NCBI GenBank assembly: GCA_026874595.1
Contig: CM049306.1
Location: 43,276,019-43,340,018, forward strand
DNA: 64,000 nt
Direction of reading: 5' to 3'
DNA from: Sipunculus nudus
Lineage: Eukaryota > Annelida > Sipuncula > Golfingiida > Sipunculidae
In this document: piece after piece, positions 1 to 12,400 of the stretch
Layout: each line of letters starts with the position of its first letter
How positions within the stretch are numbered: position 1 is the stretch's first letter
The notes under the pieces: model-generated
Seen by the model: only the letters and a program-made list of their open reading frames with translations
What the model was told of the DNA's origin: nothing
Databases searched by the model: none
Position numbers and translations under genes: made by a program

Positions 1-1157
1 TTCATGACTTTACTATACATAAAATGAGGCACAAGGGCCGGATAAGGATCGCCTAGAGCATGTGGTTGTAATTCCCCCATTGATCAAAATGATTATTAAT
101 ATTAATAGATCACTTAAAGCGAACTGTATTGAATTTCGTCTTTACAACTTCAGAATCTAGTGTCAAAGACAAACTTATTTGGCAGCTAGGATATATTGAG
201 TCGACGACTGATTACAGCTATCGATCGAATTACAGAGGGATGGATAACGTGAGGGATGGAATGTCTCCGAATTTGTGGCTTTGGGCCGTAAAGCATCAGG
301 GGTAACCCCTCTTAATCGGCCAGTGTGTGCCCCTCCTGTACAGAAGCCATTATGGGTATAAACTTCTGTGTTCGAACAGCTGTCCTACTAGCGTTATAAA
401 ATATATTTATTTTCGAACCACATACCCGGGTCGGAAGAGGAGAGAGCCGTGCGTTTTGCCCCTCGACTGTCCATTCAAACTCGATTTTGTTTCTATATTT
501 ATACAAAGCTCAGACTTGGATCTTATTATCTCCACCTATAAATAGGTGAGGATATTTGTTTTTGGCATTCTTCTTATTTTTCTGTTCTTACCCAGGATGT
601 ACCTGTGTATGGTCAAATAACTTTGATTTTTCAGGGTCACGGGGGTTTAAAAAGTGTAAAGTTTCCAGATTTTCAAAGTCACTTTTTCTTCTTATAAATT
701 AAAGTTACAGTAAAATGATTGAAAATACCACAATAAAATCTGGTTCCCAGCATTATAGGGGTAATGCTTTAAAGTGTCGCAAGGTAGGAGTGCAGTAGCA
801 AGTTTTGTAGCGATATATTTATTTTTTTCCCAATATTATTAAATTTGGCCATATATCATTTATTACTTCAGATATCAATTTTAAACAATGACTGTCAGTT
901 AACAAGGATACTTTATTTACTATAATCAGTTATTAAGAGCATCAAAACCTTCTGCGACACGTCACTTCGGTCTACACGCATATTCTAACCGAACTGCAGA
1001 ATTCTCGGAAACAAGGAAAGCTTTGTACAATCAACGGTAACCAAATTTTCAGACCATATATGACCACCGGCTGCAAACAGTTACAGAACATGATATTTAA
1101 ACATTCAAGCGGAAATTGTGCATAGCTGGCTTGCACACAAAATTCTCGCATCTGAAC
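1..1157. other. Left-edge intergenic DNA, nothing recognised
   Basis: AT-rich sequence without a conserved reading frame, tandem repeat or recognisable exon. Two short overlapping ORFs on opposite strands around 312-545 have no family resemblance and look like chance. Confidence 0.5.
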
Positions 1158-1433
1158 GGCTTCTGTGGCTCAGGGGTGGAGTGCAGGACTCAAAGCTGGG
1201 AGATCGTGCGTTCGAATCTCAGCCGAGGCGGTGAGGTTTTTCACGGTCGGCCCCCACCCAGGATGAGCGCTCTGCAGGCTTTATGGGAAGGCTGGGCCCC
1301 ACAGCCGTGTATCACCCACATACGAGTGCGTCTTTGGGGGGTTCCTCGGTGTTATGACCCAGCAATGGGGATTATTATACACCCAGGACCGGCAGGTGCG
1401 GTAGACACCGGGTCTGGGTGACACCAGGATAAA
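1158..1433 (+). mobile_element. tRNA-derived SINE
   Basis: The head resembles a tRNA gene. An A-box-like TGGCTCAGGGG is at 1166-1176, a B-box-like GTTCGAATCTC at 1210-1220, and the roughly 45-bp gap suits an internal pol III promoter. A GC-richer body of about 200 bp follows, ending in an A-rich stretch (gataaaaac) near 1430. The anticodon and T stems do not pair well, so this is not a working tRNA gene. The body is open in one frame for about 100 codons, but this is explained by its composition. The right end touches element E1, so one of the two inserted at or beside the other. The exact ends and the SINE family name are not established. Confidence 0.75.
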
Positions 1434-4061
1434 AACAAGGGACCTATGGGTCACGACGCTCAGCTGTTATATATGATAAAAAAATATTATTTAGAAATGA
1501 GGTACATGCTGGTTTTGTGTGGTAATAAATATAAGCTGTATTATGAGTTGTTGTTGTTTAGCTTATGTATGATTTTGATAGTACCTTTGGAGACAGGGAA
1601 GAGGATTGATTTCATTTATTTTATTAACAAATGGAGTACTACTGTCACACAGATTTTGACTTGGCCATATAACTTATAAGCAGAACATATAATATAAGAG
1701 TTTAACTATTTATTAAAAAAATTACAAATATTGTCCCAAATATAATTTTTAAAAATAATAAGAGAATCATATGATTTTTTAAAATGAAATATAACTGATA
1801 TGATTATTAAAATAATATTAAAGAATATATTCATGAATGCATTCATGAATACATTTTGAAAGTATTTGCACGAGTATTCATATACTTTCATTTTTACCTG
1901 AATTCCCATTCTTTATGCAAGAAATTTTATAATGGAGTACATAATCATATTTGTATTTAAATACAATTACAAAGTATTCGCACCATGTCTGGTATTTATT
2001 CAGTTTTCACCAAACAATGATGCTGAGAATCCAGAATATACAAATTTCACACATTTAAATAATGATCATAAGTACCTGGTTTTATGGCTTTTATTTATAT
2101 TAAAAAATAACTGTAAAAATTCATTTTGGACTAATTTCACATCAATGTACACACTAGACACAGTAGGAATTATAGATTAATATTATCAACTGCATCTTTG
2201 TCTATCATTAATTTACTTCATATAATCCTTAATGATTAGTAATGAATAATATGATTTACTTCTTTATCATTAAAAATGAACTGAAAAATGCCATAGGTGA
2301 CTGCATGGTGTTATTTGGAATATGTGACATTCTACCCATCGATACAAGATTCTTGTATCATCAGTAACTGCAAGTTAATTTCCTGTTATTATAAACTAAC
2401 AAATTCCTTTTCTATTTTTCTTTAATTTGTTATAAAAAAAAATAAAAATTTATTAATTTATTGTTTATTGTTATGTTGTTGGTTAAAACTACTAGATGAG
2501 TTGGGTTGAACACCTGGATCAAATGTGGCTGGCCATAAGCTGCCTGGATTCTCCCCTCAAGCGTGCATAATTTGATGAAAGGTCAACAAGGTCAACATAC
2601 AGGTGACTCAAGAGGGGCTGGAGAGAGCCAAAGTCTGACAGGGTCTCATAAAAAACATTAATAAAAGCTACAATATTTGGCAAATTTCTTTCAGCTTTCT
2701 AAACTAAAAAGCTGAAATCCTTATGTGTGCATGATATGAAAATTATATCAACAGTACTCACGGGAAACAAACGTGCCTTGGTCAAAGTTGGGCAAAATTT
2801 AAGGTACTAATTTTATATTTATACTAATAACTTATAAAATTTTAAAAATTCAGAACTAATTTTGGGTATTCAATTGAATCTTGGTTAAATAATGTTACAT
2901 CCCTGACAAAAAAAATCTCTAGCTTCAGCAATGCCCTTGTTAAGGGAGTAAATATATTTCTTGATTTTTTTACAAAGTGCATTATGTTTGGGCCCATAAC
3001 TTAAAAAAAATACACAATACTGACATCATTTCTGGCATGTGCATAGTGAATGTATAGAAAAATATGTATATTATATATGATCAAAGTCAGATCAGTGGTT
3101 TTGATATTAGGCAGTCTTAAAGTGTAACATTGGGTTTTTAATGGAAAAATGAAGTTTTTTATTGATATCTCGAAGGAATTAAGTCCTAGTGACCCAATTC
3201 TTGGCATGGTAGGGGATTTTGGAAAAATTTAACTGTATGCCAAATTTAAGGAACTTAGAGCTGAAGCTCGGGAGCTGAGCTCAAGCAAACTGCATAACAC
3301 TAGCAATATGTGACATGGTGCTTGAAAACTTGAATAAAAACTACAGTTTTTGATCAACTGGTTTCAAATTTTTGGTGTTAACAGTTGAAATGCTAACAAA
3401 AACATGCTGTGAAAATTAAATCCACAGCAGTTACAGCAAAAAAACGTGCCATGGTCAAAGTTGGGCAAAATTTAAGGTACCAATTTTTTATTTTTGCTAA
3501 TATTTTTAAAAATTTAAAAGATTTTGATCTAATTTTGGGTATACAATTTAATTTTGATTAATAAAAGTAATATAACTGGAAAAAAAGTGCTTAGCTTTAA
3601 CAAGTTTTGTGGTAAGTGATAAAATTTCTTTTCTGATTATTTACAAAATGCATTATGTTTGGGCCCATAACTTTTTTAGATTAAATAATACAGACCTAAT
3701 TTCTGGCATGTACATAGGAATTATATAGATGATTATGTATAGGAAATATGAGGAAAAACAGATGAGTGGTTTTGATATTAGGCAGTCCTAAAGTGTGAAA
3801 ATAGGTTTTTAATAAAAAATTGAGGTTTTTCCTTAATTTCTTAAAGGAATGAAGTCGCAAAGACCCAGTTTTCGGCTTGGTAGGAGATCTTGGGGACATC
3901 TAACATTATGCTGAATTTTGGATTCCTAGGTCTCACGGTTTCAAAACGTGCCACATCTACGGACGGACGAACGGACGGACGGACGGACGGACAGACGGAC
4001 GGACGACGGACAATGGACCACGACTATAGCTCAGATGACTTATAGTCAGCTGAGCTAAAAA
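1434..4061 (-). mobile_element. Large non-autonomous interspersed element, copy E1
   Basis: About 2.6 kb whose reverse complement matches 32391-34810. Read on the minus strand it begins TTTTTAGCTCAGCTGA at about 4061. A hairpin (two AGCTCAG/CTGAGCT arms) and a GTCC-rich run follow at 3960-4015, and it ends at about 1434 with GCTCAGCTG in inverse orientation, then GACCCATAGGTCCCTTGTT. Inside are two diverged direct copies of a module of about 670 bp (about 2770-3210 and 3440-3890). The copies share the phrases GGTCAAAGTTGGGCAAAATT and CATTATGTTTGGGCCCATAA. No transposase or RT is seen; ORFs inside are the repeat read through. Compared with E2 it has roughly 200 extra bp near 2073-2283. Confidence 0.8.
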
Positions 4062-7000
4062 TGATAGAAAGCGAGTGCTACCGCCCTGTCAAGTAGTCCC
4101 GAAACGGAAACTCTGCAGATGTACATACATAGGTTAAGGATTAGATCAGTCAGCATTAAAAAATGGAGGCGGTTATCTCCACCAAAAAAAAAAAATTCTC
4201 GCATCTCCAGGACTGTGTGATAATTTTAACGGTATCATAGACAAGTGAAAACCTATCTGTTTCGGGCTGCATTTTCAAGTTTATAGTTTTGCTCAATCAA
4301 CTATGCCTAAATTAAGTTACATTTATAAGGGGAACATCATGGACTCTTAGCTGAAATTTATAGCATATCCTACCATCATATTTTAATGTTTTTACCTCAA
4401 TGCAATAAAATGTTTTAGATTTCTGAAATTTAAATTTTTTATCATTGTAGGTTTTATCTTCACCTGTATAGGCGCCATTGAGCAGCACTGAGTGCTGGAT
4501 ATTGGCGCGGTATTAAATATATATTATTATTACTATTAACTGGTGGTGCTTATTTAACAAATCCCCCATAAGTATTAATCGGTCAGGAGTCCAGTGCTGA
4601 TGACCGGATATAGTTGACTCGGTTGAAATACAAAGGAGACCACATGTACAGTACATCTGAAATTCTTTAATACATTGAAGATTACAGCATACATGTATAA
4701 TATAGAACAACAAAATAAATGAAAACATACGAGTGGCGGGAGTCCAGAACCATGGTTAATTAGAAAAGTTATACAACGGAAATATCATCCAATTAAACTG
4801 GATAAAGGTGTACAGGAAAGACCAGGCTCTAGACTCGTCAGTTAGGTCATTGGCGTTAGAGTATATACACAGAGATATAAGGACAACTTCCATATGTTCG
4901 TAAAGTAACCTACCCTATTTTTTTTATATTAAAATAGTGACACAAGCACTCCGAAATAACAGTGGACATGAGAAAATCAAACTGGTCTTCGCAGAAATTA
5001 CCTGTTTTAGCGTTTTTTTAATTTGGAAATATTCTGCAAGTGCACAATCAGCACCAAAATAGTTATGTAAACTTAATTCAGAAAAACTGACTTGAAGATA
5101 TAATGAAAAAGCCGAGTACCAAATTACCCTGAATTAGTTGTCATATTTCTATAGAAACAATATTTTAATATTTTAATAAATTTGCTTAACCGTATCTTAT
5201 CACCAGCTGGGTCGGTAATGTACAGATTCTAAAAAAATGTTTTCTTTATGAACATGTTATTTTTCAAACATACACGTATGAAAAATTATGGTCCTTATGA
5301 AAATTTTCTTTTACGCACATACAAGTAAGAGAAATGTTCTTTAAATACACAGGAGAAACATGTTCAGTAATCAGTTTTCTTTTACGCACATAAATGGATA
5401 AATGTGTTCTTGGTGAACAGTTTTTTTTTTTCCAGACAAATACCTAGATGAAATAGGTCCTTTATGAACGCGTCTCTTTCGCACAAATATTTAAAAGACA
5501 AATATAATCTTTACAAGCATTTTCCTTTTCCGGACAAGTGAGTAGGTGAAACCATTTCATTTATTAGCTTTTCTTTCCTACACATATACACATCAGATAA
5601 TGTTCTTAATATGAGAACCATAAAGAAGAGGAAGAGGTTGTATTAAGTAACTGTAACCAAACTTCGAGAAAATGTTTAATTTGAAGGTGTATCACCTACT
5701 AATATAAATGCAACAATTCTACATACAAATGATGGCACGCTTTTCTTATTTTATGAGCATTCTAGCACAACTTAAAAGCTTAGTCTGTAAGCAAAAGAAG
5801 CATTTTTGTATCACATGAAGTAAGTACTACGGATTTTTCAAGTCATGATATGCTACAGTAATAATCGGCGATACAACCATACATGCAGGTTGCTTGTACA
5901 TTCACTGGTACTTCCTAATCCAATGTCAGCTATAATAACAAATAGCTAAGGCCTAAATTCGGATACCAGTTATGCCATCACAGCTCAAGACATAACCGTA
6001 TTCTTATTTCAGCTATGGGGACACAGCTCATGACATAATCATAAAAGCATTTTTAATTAGAAAACAGCTGAAGCTATTTGTGACAAAGCATTAAGAGTTA
6101 GACTAGAACACCATTCATTTGTACAATTGTATATATATCTCCTGGGTACTAATTGTCCAGAAATGCACAAATTTAAAATCACCATATTTTTTTTAAACTT
6201 TTATATTTCTATCATATACCGGCAGGTTTCATTTATCCAGATAACCACATATTAGACCATAGTCTAAGCACTCAACTTCGTCAAAACGTTATGCTTACGG
6301 TAAATTTCATTTTTTATTCAACAAAACATTTAATGAAAAATATTCATGAACTAGACATCTATAAAGGGAATCCTCAGAATAAACAATTAGTTACTGAATT
6401 CACTTTGAGTCAACAGTTTCGATGCAAAGACACGGAGGCACTCAAAGTTCTACATATAGCTATCTGTAAACGCTTATGTTTGGCTTCAGAACGTCATGTA
6501 GCAAGCAACATAACTTTTAACACATGCAAGATGGAAAGTACAATCAAATATACAAATAAAACTCAAAATTCATTTGCATTACATGCAAATATATACTGTA
6601 ACTGAAATGTCAGTGTGCATTCAAACAGAACATTGAATCTAATGTAATCAACTAAGTCCTTTGAAGGGGAAAAACTGGTGTCCTGTCGCAATATGTTTCC
6701 AAAACAGCAATTTAAAGCAATCGTGAAAATGCTTGTACAGTTTATAAACATAATGGTTTCAACCTTCTACAAAATGATGCCAAGAGTGAGTTTCATTATT
6801 TTTCCCACCATGGGTTGATGCTCAATATACTCACTAGTACATTCAAGGGTACCATTCCACATGCTCAGGTTATTGTGTGACACGACATGATCTAACCCCA
6901 AGTTAATCTTATTTTCTCGTCAACATTTCTTTCTCACTGTACCCTTCCCACTTGTGCCAAACACGAACCAACATAAAGCAGTTTGAATTTCAGTGACAGT

Positions 7001-9396
7001 GAACTGCAGGTCATGTAGGAAAAAATGTCAAATAACATATGCTGCTTTTTTTTTTTGAACAACTATGGACTTACATTCAATGTCATTTCTTCAGTGCACA
7101 CTGGACAGGGGATTGAAGTTGTAGAGTTTGCTTAATAAATGTGTGACCATGAAACTGATCTATCTGTTTGCTATCCCTTCATCAAAGCCATGCTGCAGAA
7201 GGGTAATGATCTTTTATCTTCTTCAAAATGTAAATGTTTCTGCAAGGGCTAACATCCATCACATGTTATCCATAACAGGACAACCAATGAGAGAACTTCA
7301 CACTGAAATAAGTCTATCATGTTTCCTTTTGTCACACGTGGTTTTCAGCTTTTTGAAAATGATATTCTTGTAGAAAGGCAGCCTTTGTGTATTTACCTCT
7401 CCTATGGAGACCATGTTTTGTCCCATGGCTGTTTGTGTGTTAGCAGGAATATGCATACTACTGTTCCAATTTCTACAAAACTTATGGAGGTTCAGGGCAT
7501 ACCAGGAAAGACCCAATTAAATTATGGTGAGGATCCGGACAAAAGAACAGATCATACGGTTTGTTAAGCCTTGGAGAAGGCCTTAGCTCTACAGAGTGCC
7601 AGTTCAATTGAAAGTGTTTGTTCACAATTGCAAAAGAAAAGTATTTCAGTGTTATGTACATTTTGTCTGGGGTCAGTCTCATCAAGTAATATCATATATA
7701 TGCACAAACTTCTGCAGAAACCAAAAACAAAATAAACTGCAGAGAATAAACACTGAAAATATTTACAAAATAAATACTTCTTGGATACCACTGGGACTTT
7801 CACATACAGGGATTCTGTAACGTCACAAATTTGATCAAGTGATAGTCACCACACTGTAGAAAACTGATCCTACTTCGGAACATCAAATGCATCATTCTGA
7901 ATATCAAGTTATCATAAACCACAGCCTCCTGGTTCTGAGTAATCAGAACCCTGTATAATATTATAATTCATCTTACCCTTTCAATATGAGACTTATCTTT
8001 ATTATTTTTTCCCCTTCCTGTTCAATCTAACATGCATTATTGCGATCCACTTCCTTCACAATCAGTTCTCCCATTTAATGATATACATATAATTTTCAAA
8101 ACTCTGATGATACACTGAACATTCAAAACGCAAGCTGATTTTTAAAGGGATACTTTGATTTATGCTGTGTGCTGCTCAGATACTTAAGATTCACTTTAAT
8201 TACACTGGCTTAAACTCTTAATTGGTTCAGCAAATATATAAAATTTCACAACTCAAAAGGGACTTAATTAATGTCACAATTTCAATGTTACCCATTTACT
8301 GTAAAAGCAATGTATTCAAAATCATGCAGAATTTAACTGCCTTATCATTACAAAGGAAATAAAGCTTTCAAGGGAAGGTTAAAAAGAAATGGAACTAAAT
8401 GTGAATATCAGTATTTTTCCATTTTACTGAAAAAATGTCACTACAAACAGTTTCCTTATGACTGTATATAGCTTCAATATCAGCCTAGAAAAATGAAATA
8501 TAGTTAATATAACCATGTCAACAGGAACTGGTGCAGAAATATCTTTTGCATATGAAACAGTACACAGCATAATCTAATAAATTTAGTTTTCTAATACTAT
8601 CATCATATAAACCCTGATAATTTCTATGTATGAACTTTAAAAACATAAACTCACACACCATCCCTCAGGCCTTCTGAAATGTTACATATCTATAATTCAC
8701 AATGATAAATGTACATAATTTATATTACATAACTTGTGGGCTATAAAATGACCCAAGCCAATTAGGAAGCAGGAACATTAATTAGCCAAAAGTTAATTAC
8801 ATGTTATTTAAACATTCATGAATGTTATTGTGCTGTGTACAATATTGACAATGTTCGAGCTCCTAACTCAACAGACCATGCAACGCTTATGCACACAGCA
8901 GGGTTCGACATTAACACACAATCAGTTGCCAAGATGTGAATCCTGTAAAAAATACTGAAATTATTAATCCAAGAAAAATCATATTTTAAAGTTAGGACTG
9001 GTAGCCATATAGAGGCTGCAACTGTTTCATTTATTCTCTTTTTATGTAAATGATGTTAGTTCTGATTGAGGAAGAATAACTTTGAACTGCTTTAATACAA
9101 AATTTCTTATCTGTGTACTAATAATATATACTTTTACTGCTGCTTTTGATTATACAAAATAATAAACAAAAGTCATAAATATTAGAGATAACCAAACAAA
9201 AGAGACAACTTAATATTGGATAATCTGCTGTTGTATGTGTCACTGAGTGTGCAATGTTAAACCCTAGACTGTCAATGTCTTGGACATTCCACAATCTGGA
9301 TATACCAAGGGTCTGCTTGGGGAGGGGTCGCCATCTCTCTTCAATGAATGGAATGAGTGCTAGTACAAGTGTCTCTAACATCCGTACACAGTCACT
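4062..9396. other. ARL8 3' flank / possible long 3' UTR
   Basis: No conserved exon is seen. The stretch lies downstream of the ARL8 stop (minus strand) and could hold its 3' UTR; several TTTATT hexamers (AATAAA on the minus strand), for example 9030-9035, are possible poly(A) signals, but none can be chosen by eye. At 4469-4541 a GGCGCGGTATTAAAT stretch followed by ATT repeats looks like the tail of a retroposon. 5230-5600 is a degenerate tandem repeat, listed separately. Short ORFs at 6291-6751 and 7128-7820 overlap on both strands and match nothing I know. Confidence 0.5.
5230..5600. repeat. Degenerate tandem repeat, about 60-bp unit
   Basis: Roughly six diverged copies of a phrase like TTTTCTTTTACGCACAT, then an A-rich part and ATGTTCTTTATGAA. 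The period drifts around 60 bp. It lies in the ARL8 3' flank. No coding periodicity is preserved. Confidence 0.55.
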
Positions 9397-9443
9397 TTAA
9401 TGGCCAGACTTTGAATGCTGTATCAACCACTGCAGTGTGATGT
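9397..9443 (-). CDS. ARL8: ARL8 exon 6 (residues 171-185 and stop)
   Basis: 47 nt encoding [15 protein letters not shown], then TAA at 9399-9397. The acceptor CTTCTTTCAG is strong. It matches the C-terminal helix of ARL8 proteins; the exon is too short to show up as an ORF alone. Confidence 0.95.
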
Positions 9444-12400
9444 CTGAAAGAAGAAAAATATCAACTTTTGAGTACATTAAAACCTGTGTAATAAGACTAC
9501 CCACGGGACTGGCCAAAAGAGGTCTTAATTTGACAAGTGATCATATTAGACAGGTTAGTTATAATCAATATGTAGGTTTTCAGTTCACTCAAGGGTGGTC
9601 TTAATAGACAGGTTGTCTTTCAGACAGGTTCCACTCTATAAAGCAAGAATATTTAACATTTGGCACAAAAAAAATATTTTTTAAAGATGTATACCAAAAC
9701 CTTATGACAAAACAATTTATACTGTGAAATTTATACCTTGAACATGTTAAAGATGCAAAAAGTGCCCCCTCATTGACATTACAAAATACAAGCACAAAAC
9801 ATAATTACAGAACATGTGCAGCCATCTGGTGGAATGAGTTGAATACATAGCTTCTTTAAGCTGAGTAAACCAAGCTGAATACAGACAAGAAAGGGTTAGA
9901 TCCAGCTCCACCTCATAATCATTTAGTTAGGACTGTAGTCAAACATTAATAAATATTAATTTACTATTTAACAAAAAATCAGCCTTCCTAAAATCAGCAC
10001 AATGCGAATTCTGACACAATATGAGCCTATCTTAACATTTATTCATTTGGATATTTAAACACTATGACACCTAAAAGTACAATTTCATTTCTTGTTACAG
10101 TTGTTAGGAAATGTGAAGTCAGACACAAAAAAAAAACTTCAAAGAGAGGTTCTGAGCCAGATAAAACCAGCCAGAGGAGCATTGACCTTGAAGTAATTAG
10201 ATTATGAACTGGTGTTGCATAAATTTAAATTTATAACATATGTGCAGACCTCCTCCAGAAATCTCAATGTTCACCAACAATTTGATAACATTTAGAAGTA
10301 TAAAAATTAAATAATGTTCCTATCTCACTGTAGAGTACGACTGGAAATCGAAGCCACCTAACACTGGTAAAACTTCACCCTGAACAGGACATGTTTCCTA
10401 AACAAATATATATCAGTATCAATTTCTAGTTATTACAATCTGCACAAAACAAAAGCTAATGATTTTTATAATATTGTTCAACTTGTTGTGCAGTTTGTGA
10501 AAATAACATCAAAAGTAGGGGGGGACTGCAGGATGTGATTAAGGCACTGAATTATGTTGCACAGGGTCAATACTTACCAAATACAAACATAACTAATCAG
10601 ATTCTTTCAGAACCTCAGATTCACTCAAGTGTCTAAACCATAGGATAAATCTTTTTGATTTGACAATACCTAGCCCTATGCATGTAAAACGTCAAATGCA
10701 TGGGGCTTGATAAGCAAATGTCCCTCACTTGAATCCTCATTCAATGGAGAGTGCCATAAAACAAGTCCATGGACCTTCCCTTTAAAAACAGAGCTGGGCA
10801 CATTCAAGTGGACTGACTTACCTATATTATCTTTTTCCTTGCATGATATTGAGTAGCAGCATATTTCTCTGTCCTGAATGGCAGAAAGGTTCCTACAAAT
10901 ACAAGGACAGGTGTATATCATGTATCTGTTCAATAGGTAATTAAAATCAGTTACTTTGGGCCTCCCATAAAATAAATGAGCACACATTTCCCACATCAGC
11001 ATGAGAAAAAGACTTGACAGTTCCTAGCTACCATAACTTGAAGAGTGCTTTGCACTTGAGACATGAATATAACCTGGTGTTCTGCACTCCTGACACATGA
11101 AAGATCCATAGGGACATCATATCTACCTGTCCTAATTGTATGAAAGTTATAAACTATTTACCAGCCAAATAATGTGTGGTCTAAAATGCCTGTTTTGTCC
11201 TACACAGCCTGTTGTTGTTTTCCAAAGCACATACTAACCCAGTTTGAAAATGACGAAGTAGCCGTTCAAAATGGAGAGGTATATGGTAAATGTAAAAAAT
11301 CCCGTCTTACACCCGGTTCTGTTTTTAGTATACAAGTATAAAAGTCACAACAAATATATTAGATACATGGTTTTCTATTGGAGTAAGATAAAATAAGACA
11401 CCTCCTTAGATAGGTATGTTTAATTCTCACTACAAGTCGAGAAAGATCATTTAAGGAATCAGTCCCTGATGCTGATATAAAGAGTATGAATAATTTGTAT
11501 TGATGTTATTTTTTCAACTACTAGCATATTACAGGTTCATTATCCCCCCCCCCCCCCTCCCCCAACCAGTTTTGTTCCAAATATTATAGATGTGCTGGAA
11601 TTATAAAATCTGGATACACTGGTATAGCTTCTGATCAATGGCACTGAGAAAGTCACTTTGTGAAATCTGCCAAATAATATCAAATTTCTCAGGATTTATG
11701 GGAAATGACCCCGCTTAGGACACACTTGACACATTACTGACATTTCAAGCCTAAAAACACACAAGTGACAATGATTTAGTGCGTCTAATTTAACACACAG
11801 GTTGCTGTTCTTACATTTGTTCTACTATAACTTTTGAGTTAAAGAGGCTTCATTGAGGGCTTTGCGCTTGCATCACAAATATAACCTAGTGTCCTGTACT
11901 CACGAAATGTGAAAGATCCATAGGGTACATCATATCTATCTGTCCTAATTGTATGAAAGTTATAAACCAGCCAAATAATGTGTAGTCTAAAATTCCTGTT
12001 TTGTCCTACATGGCCTGTTTTGTTTTCCCCAAGCACACACAAACCCAGTTTGAAATATGACAAATTGCCGTTCAAAATGGCAAAGTTTATGGTAAATGCC
12101 AATAATCCTGTCTTACACCCGGTTCCATTTTTAGCATACAGGTTGCACAGACATGACAAATATGTCAGATTACACATGGTTTCCTATTGGAGTAAAATAA
12201 AATAAGACGCCTCCTTTGATAGGTATGTTTAATTCTCACTACAAGTCAAGAGAGATCTTTTAACAGTACTTAAATTTATTCTACGAGATCTTTTGAGTTA
12301 ACAGAACTTACATTTATACTACTAGATCATTTGAGTTAACAGTACTTACATTTATTCTACTAGATCTTTTGAATTAACAGTACTTACATTTATTCTATTA

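Noticed and set aside
1160-1232. Functional tRNA gene
   Set aside because: A- and B-box motifs are present, but the anticodon and T stems do not pair properly and the sequence continues into a SINE body.
1116-1421. 101-residue ORF
   Set aside because: Covers the tRNA-derived SINE; no coding evidence.
1706-1909. Small hydrophobic protein (also at 34330-34518)
   Set aside because: Lies inside elements E1/E2; the AT-rich repeat gives I/F/N-rich frames, and E2 already carries a disruption at its end.
3696-3899. Conserved small proteins in E1/E2 (also at 3001 and 32542)
   Set aside because: The similarity is shared DNA of the 670-bp module; frames are not maintained between modules.
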